Part shown: piece by piece, positions 44,944 to 55,522 of the stretch
Numbering within the stretch: position 1 is the stretch's first letter
How the letters are laid out: each line of letters begins with the position of its first letter
Assembly: GCF_029623955.1 (NCBI RefSeq)
Contig: NZ_JARSBP010000003.1
Span: 930,001 to 994,000 of the forward strand
Reading direction: 5' to 3'
From: Mycobacterium sp. 236(2023)
Lineage (GTDB): Bacteria > Actinomycetota > Actinomycetes > Mycobacteriales > Mycobacteriaceae
DNA: 64,000 bases
Translations under genes and position numbers: made by a program
Notes under the pieces: model-generated
Databases searched by the model: none
Told to the model about the DNA's origin: nothing
Seen by the model: only the letters and a program-made list of their open reading frames with translations

Positions 44944-46038
44944 ATGGCTGGACCTCTGCAAGGACTTCGGGTTGTGGAACTGGCCGGTATCGGCCCAGGT
45001 CCGCACGCTGCGATGATCCTCGGCGATCTCGGAGCTGACGTCGTGCGGATCGAGCGCCCGGGCAAGGGGCCGGGCCCCGCCACCAAACCTGGCGGCGACT
45101 ATCTGCTGCGCAATCGCCGATCGGTGGCGGCGAACCTGAAGAGCGACGAGGACCGCGACATGGTCCTGCGCCTCATCTCGAAGGCCGACGTGCTGATCGA
45201 GGGCTTCCGGCCCGGCGTTACCGAACGGCTGGGCCTCGGCCCCGAGGACTGCGCCAAGGTCAACGAGAAACTGATCTACGCGCGGATGACCGGGTGGGGC
45301 CAGGAGGGTCCCCGGTCCCAGCAGGCCGGTCACGACATCAACTACATCTCCCTCAACGGTGCGCTGCACGCGATCGGCCGGGCCGGTGAGCGGCCGGTTC
45401 CGCCGCTGAACCTGGTCGGTGACTTCGGCGGCGGCTCGATGTTCCTTCTCGTCGGCGTGCTGTCGGCGCTGTGGGAGCGCGAGCGCTCCGGTAAGGGCCA
45501 GGTGGTCGACGCCGCGATGGTCGACGGGTCGAGCGTGCTGTCGATGATGATGTGGGCGTTCCGCGGCATGGGCATGTGGAGCGACGAGCGTGGTGTCAAC
45601 ATGCTCGACACCGGTGCCCCCTACTACGACACCTACACCTGCGCCGACGGCCGCCATGTCGCCGTCGGCGCGATCGAACCGCAGTTCTACGCCGAGCTTC
45701 TCAAGGGAATCGGGCTCGACGGTGCCGATCTGCCCGACCAGAACGACATGGGTCGCTGGCCCGAGTTGAGGGCGGCGTTCACCCAGGCGTTCGCGGCCCA
45801 CGACCGTGACCACTGGGCCACGGTTTTCGCCGGCACGGACGCGTGCGTGACGCCGGTGCTGTCATTCGCCGAGGTCGAGTCGGAGCCGCACAACACCGAA
45901 CGCGACACCTTCTACAGCGAGAACGGCTCGCTGTATCCGGCTCCGGCGCCGCGCTTCTCGCGCAGTGCACCGGATGCTCCGAAGGCGCCCGGAGTGCCGG
46001 GCGCGGACACCGAAGCTGTTCTGCAGGAATGGGTTTAG
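44944..46038 (+). CDS. mcr: Alpha-methylacyl-CoA racemase
   Basis: 364 residues, family III CoA-transferase fold. Catalytic His130 (QQAGHDINY), Asp160 (VGDFGGGS) and Glu245 (GAIEPQFY) sit at the MCR positions (126/156/241 in the tuberculosis enzyme) with a constant offset of four. It interconverts 2R- and 2S-methyl-branched acyl-CoA, including sterol side chains, so that beta-oxidation can proceed. The following SDR and the divergent hydratase fit this role. GAAGGGCGG precedes the ATG. Confidence 0.92.
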   Translation: MAGPLQGLRVVELAGIGPGPHAAMILGDLGADVVRIERPGKGPGPATKPGGDYLLRNRRSVAANLKSDEDRDMVLRLISKADVLIEGFRPGVTERLGLGPEDCAKVNEKLIYARMTGWGQEGPRSQQAGHDINYISLNGALHAIGRAGERPVPPLNLVGDFGGGSMFLLVGVLSALWERERSGKGQVVDAAMVDGSSVLSMMMWAFRGMGMWSDERGVNMLDTGAPYYDTYTCADGRHVAVGAIEPQFYAELLKGIGLDGADLPDQNDMGRWPELRAAFTQAFAAHDRDHWATVFAGTDACVTPVLSFAEVESEPHNTERDTFYSENGSLYPAPAPRFSRSAPDAPKAPGVPGADTEAVLQEWV

Positions 46039-46059
46039 TTCAACAGAAAGGAACAATCT

Positions 46060-47801
<1,742 letters not shown>

Positions 47802-47839
47802 ACGGGACGCTCAAGGCGTCAGGCAAACCGAAACATGGC

Positions 47840-47868
47840 AGAACGCGCGCCCGATGGGCGCGCGTTCT
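47840..47868. terminator. Intrinsic-type terminator (13-bp perfect stem)
   Basis: AGAACGCGCGCCC, loop GAT, GGGCGCGCGTTCT, then TTTC. It follows the nitronate monooxygenase stop by 38 bases. On the other strand it directly follows the small-protein stop, so it can serve both directions. Confidence 0.8.
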
Positions 47869-47869
47869 T

Positions 47870-48025
47870 TCATACTGCGGTGGGGAGGGCCTGTTCGTCG
47901 TCGAGTTGCTCCGAGGTCAGCCCCTCGACGAGAAAATCGCCGTGGTAGAGAGCTTCGAAGTCAACCTTGATGACATCAGCGTTGGTGTCGTCGATCCACA
48001 TGTACTGAACAGTAACCACGGGCAT
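47870..48025 (-). CDS. 51-aa acidic hypothetical protein
   Basis: Starts MPVVTVQYMWIDDTNADVIK and is acidic, with no membrane segment and an alternating beta-like N terminus. Codon third positions are GC-rich, and the gene ends exactly at a strong terminator, which supports a real gene. I do not recognise a family. An in-frame TTG 39 bases upstream (48064) is an alternative start. There is no clear ribosome site. Confidence 0.45.
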   Translation of the reverse strand: MPVVTVQYMWIDDTNADVIKVDFEALYHGDFLVEGLTSEQLDDEQALPTAV

Positions 48026-48108
48026 TAAGGATTCTTTGAGCCTCGTTTCGGAAAACTGTGGCAATTCTTACCGCTGGGTAGGGTCGCGGTTCTACCGGCG
48101 AGTAGCAA

Positions 48109-48663
48109 TCATGATGCTGTCGGGGCAGGTGGGGCCGGTGGTGCACTGAAGTGGATGGGGTTGATCCCGTACAGCGCTATCCATGTCACCACCGCGGCCA
48201 CGCACGCAAGCCCCAGCAGGCCCACTTTTAGGCCCTTTGACCAGGTAATACGTGCCAGGAAGCGGGCATCGGCGGAGTATGCGCCCGCTCCGGTGAAGAG
48301 AAGAGCCGCCCCACCGAGTCCGATCAGGAACGGCACGTTGAACGGGTCGGACCAGAAGACGGCCGCGGAGACGTTGACCGCCCACGCGCACAGCATCGCT
48401 CCCAGGGTTGCGGACCCCGCCAGAGGCGTCAGGATGCCCAAGATCAAGGCGATTCCGGCCACGGTCTCAGTGGCGGTCACCATGAACGCCGCGAACGCCG
48501 GGAGGCGCCACCCCGCATCGGTCATGAATTGCACGGTCATCGAGAAGTCGGACGCCTTGATCAGGCCGGCTTGCAGCAGGGCCGCGCCGATCCCGAGGCG
48601 CAGGATCAGCAGGCCCGCGCTCACGGTGGAGTCTGCGGACGCTCGTGTGGGGGAGTCGGTCAT
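48109..48663 (-). CDS. DoxX-family membrane protein
   Basis: 184 residues with four or five hydrophobic segments. GLLILRLGIGAALLQAGLIK and ETVAGIALILGILTPLAGSA are the DoxX pattern. The divergent MmpL gene shares a large palindrome with it, so both may be under the same TetR repressor. Function may relate to membrane redox state; this is family-level knowledge only. It is unlike the DoxX at 25416 outside the core motifs. Confidence 0.82.
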   Translation of the reverse strand: MTDSPTRASADSTVSAGLLILRLGIGAALLQAGLIKASDFSMTVQFMTDAGWRLPAFAAFMVTATETVAGIALILGILTPLAGSATLGAMLCAWAVNVSAAVFWSDPFNVPFLIGLGGAALLFTGAGAYSADARFLARITWSKGLKVGLLGLACVAAVVTWIALYGINPIHFSAPPAPPAPTAS

Positions 48664-48715
48664 GACCGGATCGACCTCGGCGGTCCACGAAACTCATCGC
48701 GAACCCCTGGCGCTC

Positions 48716-48738
48716 CTAAGTTATCGCTGATAACTTAG
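48716..48738. promoter_or_regulatory. 23-bp perfect palindromic operator between doxX-like and mmpL genes
   Basis: CTAAGTTATC-GCT-GATAACTTAG has ten-base arms with no mismatch. TAACTT occurs in both directions, and on the plus strand (48731-48736) ends nine bases before the mmpL ATG, so the operator covers the -10. The TetR gene at 51004 is the likely source of the repressor. Confidence 0.75.
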
Positions 48739-48745
48739 CGCCGAT

Positions 48746-51007
48746 ATGTTGCACCGCATCGCCCTGCTCGCCCTTGCCGCTCCGCGCCGCGTCCTTGCCG
48801 TCGCGCTGCTGATCATGGTCGGCTGCGGCATCTTCGGTATCCCGGTCGCCACCCATCTGTCCGCAGGTGGTTTCCAGGACCCGACGTCGGAATCCGCGCG
48901 CGCCACTGCGCTGCTCGTCGACAAGTTCGACCAAGGCGACATGGACCTTGTCATCAGTGTCACCTCGGATGACGGGTTCGACAGCCCGGCCGCGCGCGAG
49001 GCCGGGACGGACCTGACCGCCCGGCTTGCCGAGTCGCCGCATGTCGGCGCCGTGACGTCGGCGTGGACCGCGCCGCGGCAGGCTCCATCAGCCCTCGTCA
49101 GCGAGGACGGGAAGACAGGGCTGATCGTCGCGGGCATCACGGGCGGGGAAAGCGGGGCGCAGAAGCACGCCAAGGCGATCACCGACGAGCTCGTGCACGA
49201 CCGCGACGGCGTCACGGTGCGCGCAGGCGGTGTGGCGATGACGTACGTGCAGATCAATGCGCAGAGTGAAAGAGACCTGCTGTTGATGGAATCCATTGCG
49301 ATTCCACTGAGTTTCGTCGTGCTGGTGTGGATCTTCGGTGGGCTTCTCGCCGCCTCGCTGCCCCTGGCCGTCGGCGCCTTCGCGATCCTCGGGTCGATGG
49401 CGGTGCTGCGCGCCGTCACGCTCGTCACCGATGTGTCCATCTTCGCGCTGAACCTGTCGATCGCCATGGGGCTGGCGCTCGCGATCGACTACACCCTGCT
49501 CATCATCAGCCGCTACCGCGACGAGTTGGCCGGCGGCCACGATCGCGACACCGCACTGATCCGCACCATGGCCACCGCCGGCCGGACCGTGCTGTTCTCC
49601 GCGATGACGGTGGCGCTGTCGATGATCGCGATGGTGCTGTTCCCGATGTACTTCCTGAAGTCGTTCGCCTACGCCGGCATCGCCGTCGTCGGCTTCGCCG
49701 CGCTGGCGGCCGTTGTGGTCGCACCCGCGGCGATCGCCCTGCTCGGTGACCGGCTCGACTCGCTGGACGTGCGCCGACTGGTCCGCCGGATCACCGGCAG
49801 GCCCGAGCCGGTGGTGAAGCCGGTCGAGCAGATGTTCTGGTACCGGTCCACGAAATTCGTGATGCGACGCTCGATTCCGATCGGCATCGTCGTCGTCACC
49901 TTGCTCCTCGCGCTCGGTGCGCCGTTCCTGGGCGCGAAGTGGGGGTTCCCCGACGACCGCGTTCTCCCGGACTCCAGTTCGGCGCGCCAGGTCGGTGACG
50001 AACTGCGCGACGACTTCGCGGTCGATTCGTCCACCAACGTCGTCGTCGTGCTCCCCAACGCCGGCGGGGTCACCCCCGCCGCGCTCGACAACTACGCCGC
50101 CGAGCTGTCCCGGGTCGGGGACGTCTCGTCGGTCTCCGCGCCCGACGGCACCTTCGTCGACGGCGCCAAGGTCGGACCGCCCTCTGCCGCAACGGGAATC
50201 GCCGACGGCAGCGCGTTCCTCACCATCGGTAGCAGCGCCGCGCTCTTCACCGACGCCTCGGAGGCGCAACTCGACGCGTTGCATGCCGTCGCACCGCCCG
50301 ACGGGCGCGACGTCGCGCTGACGGGCCTGGCGCAGATCAACCGCGACAGCGCCGACGCCATCACCTCACGGCTGCCGATGGTCCTCGGGATCATCGCGGC
50401 GATCACGTTCATCCTTCTCTTCCTGCTGACCGGCAGTGTCGTGCTGCCGCTGAAAGCATTGGTGCTCAACGTTTTATCGCTGACCGCGGCGTTCGGCGCG
50501 CTGGTGTGGATCTTCCAGGACGGGCATCTCGGCGCGCTCGGCACCACGCCGACGGGCACGCTGGTCGCGAACATGCCGGTCTTGCTCTTCTGCATCGCCT
50601 TCGGCCTGTCGATGGACTACGAGGTGTTCCTCGTCTCACGCATCCGCGAGTACTGGCTGGCCTCCGATAAGAGCACCGCCGCGAATGACGAGAGCGTCGC
50701 CTTGGGTCTGGCCCGCACCGGACGTGTCGTCACCGCCGCCGCCCTGCTGATGTCGATCTCGTTCGCGGCGCTGATCGCTGCACAAGTCGCATTCATGCGC
50801 ATGTTCGGCGTGGGTCTGACCCTCGCCGTGCTCGCCGACGCTACCCTGGTGCGGATGCTGCTCGTTCCCGCGTTCATGCATGTGCTCGGCCGGTGGAACT
50901 GGTGGGCCCCGAAACCGTTGGCCAAGCTGCACGAACGGATCGGGTTCAGCGAGACCCTCGCCGACAAGGACCTACCGGTGCGACCTCCCGAGCGGGTCAC
51001 GTCGTGA
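48746..51007 (+). CDS. mmpL13: MmpL/RND-family lipid transporter (MmpL13-type, intact)
   Basis: 753 residues with two repeats, each with one isolated membrane helix, a periplasmic domain and five helices. The proton-relay motifs DYTLLIISRYRDE and DYEVFLVSRIREY are in the fourth helices. MmpL proteins export or flip mycobacterial lipids. Position after the mcr-SDR set and before a TetR and methyltransferase fits mmpL13a/mmpL13b (Rv1145-Rv1146), which are two pieces in M. tuberculosis; here one uninterrupted frame exists. The name rests on that synteny. No long C-terminal domain is present. Confidence 0.85.
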   Translation: MLHRIALLALAAPRRVLAVALLIMVGCGIFGIPVATHLSAGGFQDPTSESARATALLVDKFDQGDMDLVISVTSDDGFDSPAAREAGTDLTARLAESPHVGAVTSAWTAPRQAPSALVSEDGKTGLIVAGITGGESGAQKHAKAITDELVHDRDGVTVRAGGVAMTYVQINAQSERDLLLMESIAIPLSFVVLVWIFGGLLAASLPLAVGAFAILGSMAVLRAVTLVTDVSIFALNLSIAMGLALAIDYTLLIISRYRDELAGGHDRDTALIRTMATAGRTVLFSAMTVALSMIAMVLFPMYFLKSFAYAGIAVVGFAALAAVVVAPAAIALLGDRLDSLDVRRLVRRITGRPEPVVKPVEQMFWYRSTKFVMRRSIPIGIVVVTLLLALGAPFLGAKWGFPDDRVLPDSSSARQVGDELRDDFAVDSSTNVVVVLPNAGGVTPAALDNYAAELSRVGDVSSVSAPDGTFVDGAKVGPPSAATGIADGSAFLTIGSSAALFTDASEAQLDALHAVAPPDGRDVALTGLAQINRDSADAITSRLPMVLGIIAAITFILLFLLTGSVVLPLKALVLNVLSLTAAFGALVWIFQDGHLGALGTTPTGTLVANMPVLLFCIAFGLSMDYEVFLVSRIREYWLASDKSTAANDESVALGLARTGRVVTAAALLMSISFAALIAAQVAFMRMFGVGLTLAVLADATLVRMLLVPAFMHVLGRWNWWAPKPLAKLHERIGFSETLADKDLPVRPPERVTS

Positions 51008-51690
51008 CCATTCGCCGTCGCCGCGCCCCCCGCGGGGCCGGCGAGCTGCTCCGGGACGAGATCATCGATGCAGCAACCGATCTCCTGATCGACACGGGTG
51101 ACGAGAAGGCCGTGTCGATCCGGTCCGTCGCGCAGAAGGTCGGGGTCACGCCGCCGTCGCTCTACCTGCATTTCGCGGACAAGAACGCTTTGCTCGACGC
51201 CGTGTGCTGCCGCTACTTCGAGAAACTCGACGAGGAGATGCAGGCCGTCGCGGCCACGTTGACCTCGTCGATCGAAGTGCTGCGGGCGCAGGGCCTGGCC
51301 TATGTCCGGTTCGCGGTGAAAACCCCTGAGATGTACCGGATTGCGACGATGGGTCATGGCGAACCCGGCAGCGGTGTCGACGTGACGCTGAACAGTTCGG
51401 CATTCGTGCACATGAGGGCGACGGTGGAAGCGCTGATCGCCGAAGGCATCTATCCGGCGGGAGACCCGACCGAGCTGGCGCTCGAGCTGTGGACAGCCGC
51501 CCATGGCGTTGCCGCACAGCTGATCTCGCGGCCCTACCTCCCTTGGGGGGACGCCGAGGAGTTCGCGGGCCGCGTGCTGCGGGCGGTCTGCATCGGGCAC
51601 ATCGTGTCGGCCGCTATCGGCGAGACAGAGAATCCACAGGACACCGTGATGTGGCTGAAGGAGGCCGTCGATGAGCGACAGCGTCGATAA
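51004..51690 (+). CDS. TetR-family regulator of the mmpL operon
   Basis: 228 residues. Helix-turn-helix in EIIDAATDLLIDTG, AVSIRSVAQKVGVTPPSLYL and HFADKNALLDAV (about 18-65). The GTG start overlaps the mmpL stop (GTGA), and its end overlaps the methyltransferase start by 20 bases, so all three genes form one operon. It probably binds the perfect palindrome at 48716 and is thus an autorepressor. Confidence 0.85.
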   Translation: MTIRRRRAPRGAGELLRDEIIDAATDLLIDTGDEKAVSIRSVAQKVGVTPPSLYLHFADKNALLDAVCCRYFEKLDEEMQAVAATLTSSIEVLRAQGLAYVRFAVKTPEMYRIATMGHGEPGSGVDVTLNSSAFVHMRATVEALIAEGIYPAGDPTELALELWTAAHGVAAQLISRPYLPWGDAEEFAGRVLRAVCIGHIVSAAIGETENPQDTVMWLKEAVDERQRR

Positions 51691-52312
51691 TCCGTTCTTC
51701 GCGCGGCTGTGGACGGCGATGTCGTCCAGGGAGCCGGAATCGCTGCGGCGGCTGCGTCGGGAGAACTTGGCCGGGTTGACGGGCCGCGTCCTCGAGGTCG
51801 GCGCGGGGACCGGCACGAACTTCGAGTTCTACCCGGCGACGGTGACCGAGGTGGTGGCCGTCGAACCGGAACGTCGCCTCGCGATGCTCGCAGCAGACGC
51901 CGCGCAACGAGCAAGCATCCCGGTGACCGTCAGCACCGACACCGTCGAACAGTTCGCCGACGCCGAACCTTTCGACGCCGTGGTCTGCTCGCTGGTGCTG
52001 TGCTCGATCGATGACCCCGAAGCTGTTGTCGGGCAATTGCTTGACCGGTTGAAGCCCGGCGGGCAGCTGCGGTATCTCGAGCATGTGGCCGGCTCCGGCG
52101 CCCGAGCGCGGCTTCAGCGTCTCGCCGACGCGACCGTGTGGCCGCGGCTGCTCGGCAATTGCCACACGCACCGGCACACCGAGGAAACCATCGCCGGTGC
52201 GGGATTCGACGTGACGAACGCCCGCCGCGAATGGGCGATGCCGCGATGGGTGCCCGTTCCGGTCTCCGAGTTCGCCATCGGTGTAGCCGTACGGCCCAGC
52301 GCCACAGGGTAA
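51671..52312 (+). CDS. Class I SAM-dependent methyltransferase (Rv1147-like)
   Basis: 213 residues. SAM-binding motif I is RVLEVGAGTGTNFEFYP, followed by VVAVEPERR and CSLVLCSIDDPE. The C-terminal HRHTEETIAGAGF resembles phosphatidylethanolamine N-methyltransferase-like or UbiE-type enzymes. The acceptor may be a lipid head group exported by the MmpL protein; that is inference. Last gene of the mmpL operon. Confidence 0.83.
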   Translation: MSDSVDNPFFARLWTAMSSREPESLRRLRRENLAGLTGRVLEVGAGTGTNFEFYPATVTEVVAVEPERRLAMLAADAAQRASIPVTVSTDTVEQFADAEPFDAVVCSLVLCSIDDPEAVVGQLLDRLKPGGQLRYLEHVAGSGARARLQRLADATVWPRLLGNCHTHRHTEETIAGAGFDVTNARREWAMPRWVPVPVSEFAIGVAVRPSATG

Positions 52313-52313
52313 T

Positions 52314-53237
52314 TCAGGGCTGCTGCGCGCGCCCGTCGTGGACGACGCGAGCCTTCGCCATGTGGATTCGATAACCGAAGACCACGCTGGAGATCAGCGA
52401 GATCGAGATGATGATCTCGGCGATGAAGAAGGCCGCGAAGTCGATCACCGACCCGATCGGCGGGCTTCCTGGCACGGCGTTGCGCAACGGGATGAGGGCG
52501 AACAGGATGCCGGCCATCATCGAGCAGGCTCCGAAGACCAGGCCTTTGCGCCAGCGAAGGACGAAATACGCGGCGGTAACGGCAGCCAGAGCGAGACCCA
52601 GCATCAAGACCATGATGAACACGGCGAAGACGACCATCGGCGTGCTGCGCTTGACCTGCAGGGCCACGTCGATGCCGGTGCCCTCGATCGGACCCAGCGT
52701 CGGGTCCTCGATGGCGTCCACGTGGACGAAGGCGTCGTTGTTGTAGACCGTCACGCTGGTGGGAACGATGTCCCCGTCGGGCGTGACGACCCGGAGCTCC
52801 ATCAACGCGGAGTATCGATCGAACGGATAGTCGGTTACCGTGCCGTACAAGGCGAATCGCTGTTCGACGTCCGCGGGCCACTGACTCTTCTTCAGTTCGA
52901 TCGCGTCGTTGGTGGTCGACGTCGTCAGGATCCGCATGTCGCTGACGTAGTTCCCTCCTTCGTCAGCGAGCGCACCGAGGGCCTGAATGTTGCTCAACGT
53001 CACGACGAGAATCTGCGCGGATGTGTCCGCGCGATTGATGGCCGCGGTGATGTCGATCCGGTCAGGATTGGAGTCGTCGCCGAACACCTCGGCATAGTCG
53101 GCGTTGGTCCGAGCGATGGCATACATGGCGAGGCTCGCCGAGATGACGACGGCGAGCGCAACCAGTCCGGCAACGACAGTCAGGACGACTCGATACCCCG
53201 GCGTCAGGGCGTTCCATCGCCGGCCAATCGTGTTCAC
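52314..53237 (-). CDS. DUF4436 membrane protein
   Basis: 307 residues: a membrane segment near the N terminus (about 16-43), an extracytoplasmic region of about 160 residues, then four hydrophobic segments (about 205-295). The pattern YPFDRYSALMELRV in the middle is typical of DUF4436, whose function is unknown. The GTG is chosen over an upstream TTG because GAGAGGGCGG lies at a suitable distance. Ends one base from the convergent methyltransferase stop. Confidence 0.8.
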   Translation of the reverse strand: MNTIGRRWNALTPGYRVVLTVVAGLVALAVVISASLAMYAIARTNADYAEVFGDDSNPDRIDITAAINRADTSAQILVVTLSNIQALGALADEGGNYVSDMRILTTSTTNDAIELKKSQWPADVEQRFALYGTVTDYPFDRYSALMELRVVTPDGDIVPTSVTVYNNDAFVHVDAIEDPTLGPIEGTGIDVALQVKRSTPMVVFAVFIMVLMLGLALAAVTAAYFVLRWRKGLVFGACSMMAGILFALIPLRNAVPGSPPIGSVIDFAAFFIAEIIISISLISSVVFGYRIHMAKARVVHDGRAQQP

Positions 53238-53362
53238 GTGAAATCCGCCCTCTCGCAACGCTGTGAAGCGAGTCTAAGGCGGCGTCCGGTGAAAGCGGTC
53301 CGCGCACGCTCGAGCCCAGTGTGTCGTCACGGTCGTCGAGTACTGCTCAAGCGGTCGACACG

Positions 53363-53404
53363 CCAGCCGTCGTGTCCAACTCGCCGAGTTGGACGCTGCG
53401 GCTG
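53363..53404. terminator. Stem-loop downstream of the sirtuin gene
   Basis: GTCCAACTC-GCC-GAGTTGGAC (53374-53394) is a perfect 9-bp hairpin, and CAGCC/GGCTG (53364-53368, 53400-53404) add an outer stem across a symmetric internal loop. It lies about 85 bases after the minus-strand sirtuin stop. The rest of the 250-base gap (53238-53487) shows no gene. Confidence 0.45.
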
Positions 53405-53487
53405 CGTGTCTCGGGAATGTGGCGGATATCGCCGCCCTCTCGGCGATTTGGTGTGGAGCATCGCGGCAGGGGCTCGGCAGTGGACAG

Positions 53488-54204
53488 CTAGCCGAGCAGC
53501 GCGGGGAGGCGCTGTAACAACCCCGGCAGAGCAGTGGCTGCGGTCTCTCGCAGGCTGACGGTGGCACTCGGGGTGAGCGGCGTCGGCTCCGGATTGACCT
53601 CGATGACCGGCGTCCCGTTGGCGACGGCCAACTCCGGCAGGCCCGCCGCAGGATAGACCACCGACGATGTTCCCACCACCACGACGAGGTCGGCGCCCAC
53701 GACGGCATCGACCGACTGTTGCCATGCGTCGTCGGGCAGCGGCTCACCGAACCAAACCACGTTGGGCCGGATCAGCCCGCCGCACACGTCGCAGCTCGGC
53801 GGATCGATCGACTCGACAGGCTCCGGCATGTCCGGGACGGGCCCGCGGAACGCGGATCGGCACTGGTCACAATGGAATTCGAACAGGCTGCCGTGAACGT
53901 GGTAGACCCGGTTGCTGCCGGCACGCTCGTGCAGGTTGTCGACATTCTGGGTGACGACGTGCACGTCGGCGTAGTCCTCCCACGCGGCGACGGCGCGATG
54001 ACCGTTATTGGGGGCGACGGCGCTCATCATGTGGTGGCGCCACAGATACCACGCCCACACCCGGTCGGGGTGAGCCTGCCAGCCGTGCGAGCTGGAGATT
54101 TCGTACGGATCGACTTTGGCCCACAACCCGGTCTCCACGTCGCGGAACGTCGGCACGCCGCTTTCGGCGGAAATGCCCGCGCCACTGAATACCGTCACCT
54201 GCAC
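53488..54204 (-). CDS. cobB: Sir2-family NAD-dependent protein deacylase (Rv1151c-like)
   Basis: 238 residues. NAD-binding [14 protein letters not shown] (8-21), QNVDNLH (86-92), catalytic His104 and four zinc Cys (112, 115, 138, 141) are all present. Tyr53 and Arg56 (YLWR) form the Y-x-x-R pair of class III sirtuins, which favours removal of succinyl or malonyl groups besides acetyl. It controls acyl-CoA synthetases and other metabolic enzymes in related bacteria. GTG start six bases after TAATTT. Divergent from a GntR gene, as Rv1151c-Rv1152. Confidence 0.92.
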   Translation of the reverse strand: MQVTVFSGAGISAESGVPTFRDVETGLWAKVDPYEISSSHGWQAHPDRVWAWYLWRHHMMSAVAPNNGHRAVAAWEDYADVHVVTQNVDNLHERAGSNRVYHVHGSLFEFHCDQCRSAFRGPVPDMPEPVESIDPPSCDVCGGLIRPNVVWFGEPLPDDAWQQSVDAVVGADLVVVVGTSSVVYPAAGLPELAVANGTPVIEVNPEPTPLTPSATVSLRETAATALPGLLQRLPALLG

Positions 54205-54210
54205 TCCACT

Positions 54211-54216
54211 AAATTA
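54211..54216 (-). promoter_or_regulatory. Candidate -10 box (TAATTT), leaderless sirtuin start
   Basis: TAATTT on the minus strand is six bases from the GTG at 54204. GATACT (54229-54234) is six bases from the divergent GTG at 54241, so both messages from this 36-base gap may be leaderless. Confidence 0.5.
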
Positions 54217-54240
54217 GCGGCTTTGGGTGATACTGGGCAC

Positions 54241-54606
54241 GTGGCCGAGTTGGGGGATTGGGTACGCGTAGATCCGCACGCTGCCAGGCCGCTTTTCGAC
54301 CAGCTCAGGATGCAGATCATCGCGGGGGTTCGGGACGGGCAGCTCGCCCCGGGAACCCGACTTCCGACGGTCCGCGAACTGGCTGGTCAGATCAACCTGG
54401 CAGTGAACACCGTGGCGCGTGCGTACCGAGAGTTGGAAGCCGCCGGGATTCTGGAGACGAGGGGACGTTTCGGAACATACGTGGCACGAGCCGATCCGGC
54501 GGACGCCGCGATGGCGACCGCCGCCAACACCTATGTGTCCGCGGCGCGGGCACTCGGTGTGGCCAAGGGGGATGCGCTGAGGTACGTGGAGTCGGCCTTC
54601 GGCTAG
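54241..54606 (+). CDS. Short GntR/YtrA-type regulator (Rv1152-like)
   Basis: 121 residues: one winged helix-turn-helix ([20 protein letters not shown], then [20 protein letters not shown] and [18 protein letters not shown]) and a short C-terminal helical tail without a ligand domain, the YtrA arrangement. Such proteins usually regulate neighbouring transport or stress genes. GTG start. Its stop codon lies in the first copy of a 26-base tandem duplication. Confidence 0.88.
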   Translation: MAELGDWVRVDPHAARPLFDQLRMQIIAGVRDGQLAPGTRLPTVRELAGQINLAVNTVARAYRELEAAGILETRGRFGTYVARADPADAAMATAANTYVSAARALGVAKGDALRYVESAFG

Positions 54607-54656
54607 CCGCGCAGGCCTGATGTTCGGCTCAGCCGCGCAAGCCTGATGTTCGGCTC
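54605..54656. repeat. 26-bp tandem duplication at the end of two convergent genes
   Basis: 54605-54630 and 54631-54656 are identical except for one G/A change. The first copy includes the TAG of the GntR gene, and the second runs into the stop codon of the methyltransferase. Each copy carries CGGCT-C-AGCCG across its end, able to form a small hairpin. Confidence 0.85.
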
Positions 54657-55500
54657 AGCCGAACTCGAGCAGCGTGGTCGACGGCCGGAGCGGGTCGAGC
54701 AACGGGATGCGTTGGGTCGTCCACAGCAGGCTGTTGATCAGCCAGCCGCGGGCGCGCTCGGCCGGAAGGTCGTGGACCGCGCGCACCCCGGGCACCGTGT
54801 TGACGAGGTCCGCGGCCTGGGCGACCGACAACGTGAACGGCATCGGCGGAACACGGTAGCGCCGCGAGGTGCGCATGCCGCGGCGGGCCAGCGGGAAGAA
54901 CGCAGGCGGCGTCAGGTCGAACATCATCTGCCCGCCGGGGAATCGCGCGGCGCATTCGGTGATCAGCGCCATCGCTTCCTTGGGCTGCAGATACATCAAT
55001 AAGCCCTCGGCGGTGATGAAAACACCGTCGCCGGTGTCAATGTGGTCCATCCAGCTGAAGTCCAGCGCCGACTGTGCGATCAGCTTGACGCGGTCCGAGG
55101 CCGGCAGCAGTTTGCGGCGCAGGTCGATCATCGGCGGCAGGTCGACGGTGACCCAGGCGAAGTCGTGGCCGATGCCGGAATTCTGCGGGCTGTCGGCGTC
55201 GAGGCGGTAGAAGCTGGTCTGCAGTCCCTCGGCCAGCGCGACGACGGTCGCCTTCGGGTGGTCACGCAGATAGCGCCGTGTCCACTTGTCGAACATCAAC
55301 GCGCGCAACGCCATATCTTGGCGACGCGGCATGCCGAACTTGCCGAAGTCGAAATCGATGGAGTCCATCAGGTGGATCGACAGCGGGTCGTCGATGATCG
55401 AATCGGGCCTGCGGGCCTCGGTGGCCCGGACCTGAAGTGTCATCAACGCGGTCTCCGGCACCCCGGTGAGGTCGGCAGTGTGTTTGTCGATCTCCGTCAT
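54655..55500 (-). CDS. SAM-dependent O-methyltransferase, LCM-type (Rv1153c Omt-like), copy 1
   Basis: 281 residues. VVALAEGLQTSFYRLD is the diverged SAM-binding loop, followed by VTVDLPPMIDLRRKLLP, SALDFSWMD and FITAEGLLMYL, the pattern of leucine-carboxyl-methyltransferase-like (PpmM/TcmP) enzymes. The substrate in mycobacteria is unknown. CAGGAGG precedes the ATG. The next gene encodes a close paralogue. Confidence 0.85.
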   Translation of the reverse strand: MTEIDKHTADLTGVPETALMTLQVRATEARRPDSIIDDPLSIHLMDSIDFDFGKFGMPRRQDMALRALMFDKWTRRYLRDHPKATVVALAEGLQTSFYRLDADSPQNSGIGHDFAWVTVDLPPMIDLRRKLLPASDRVKLIAQSALDFSWMDHIDTGDGVFITAEGLLMYLQPKEAMALITECAARFPGGQMMFDLTPPAFFPLARRGMRTSRRYRVPPMPFTLSVAQAADLVNTVPGVRAVHDLPAERARGWLINSLLWTTQRIPLLDPLRPSTTLLEFG

Positions 55501-55522
55501 CGGTATCGCCTCCTGATGCTCG

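Noticed and set aside
54605..54656. Phage or integrase attachment site
   Set aside because: The 26-bp direct repeat is a simple tandem duplication with no integrase, tRNA or phage gene nearby.
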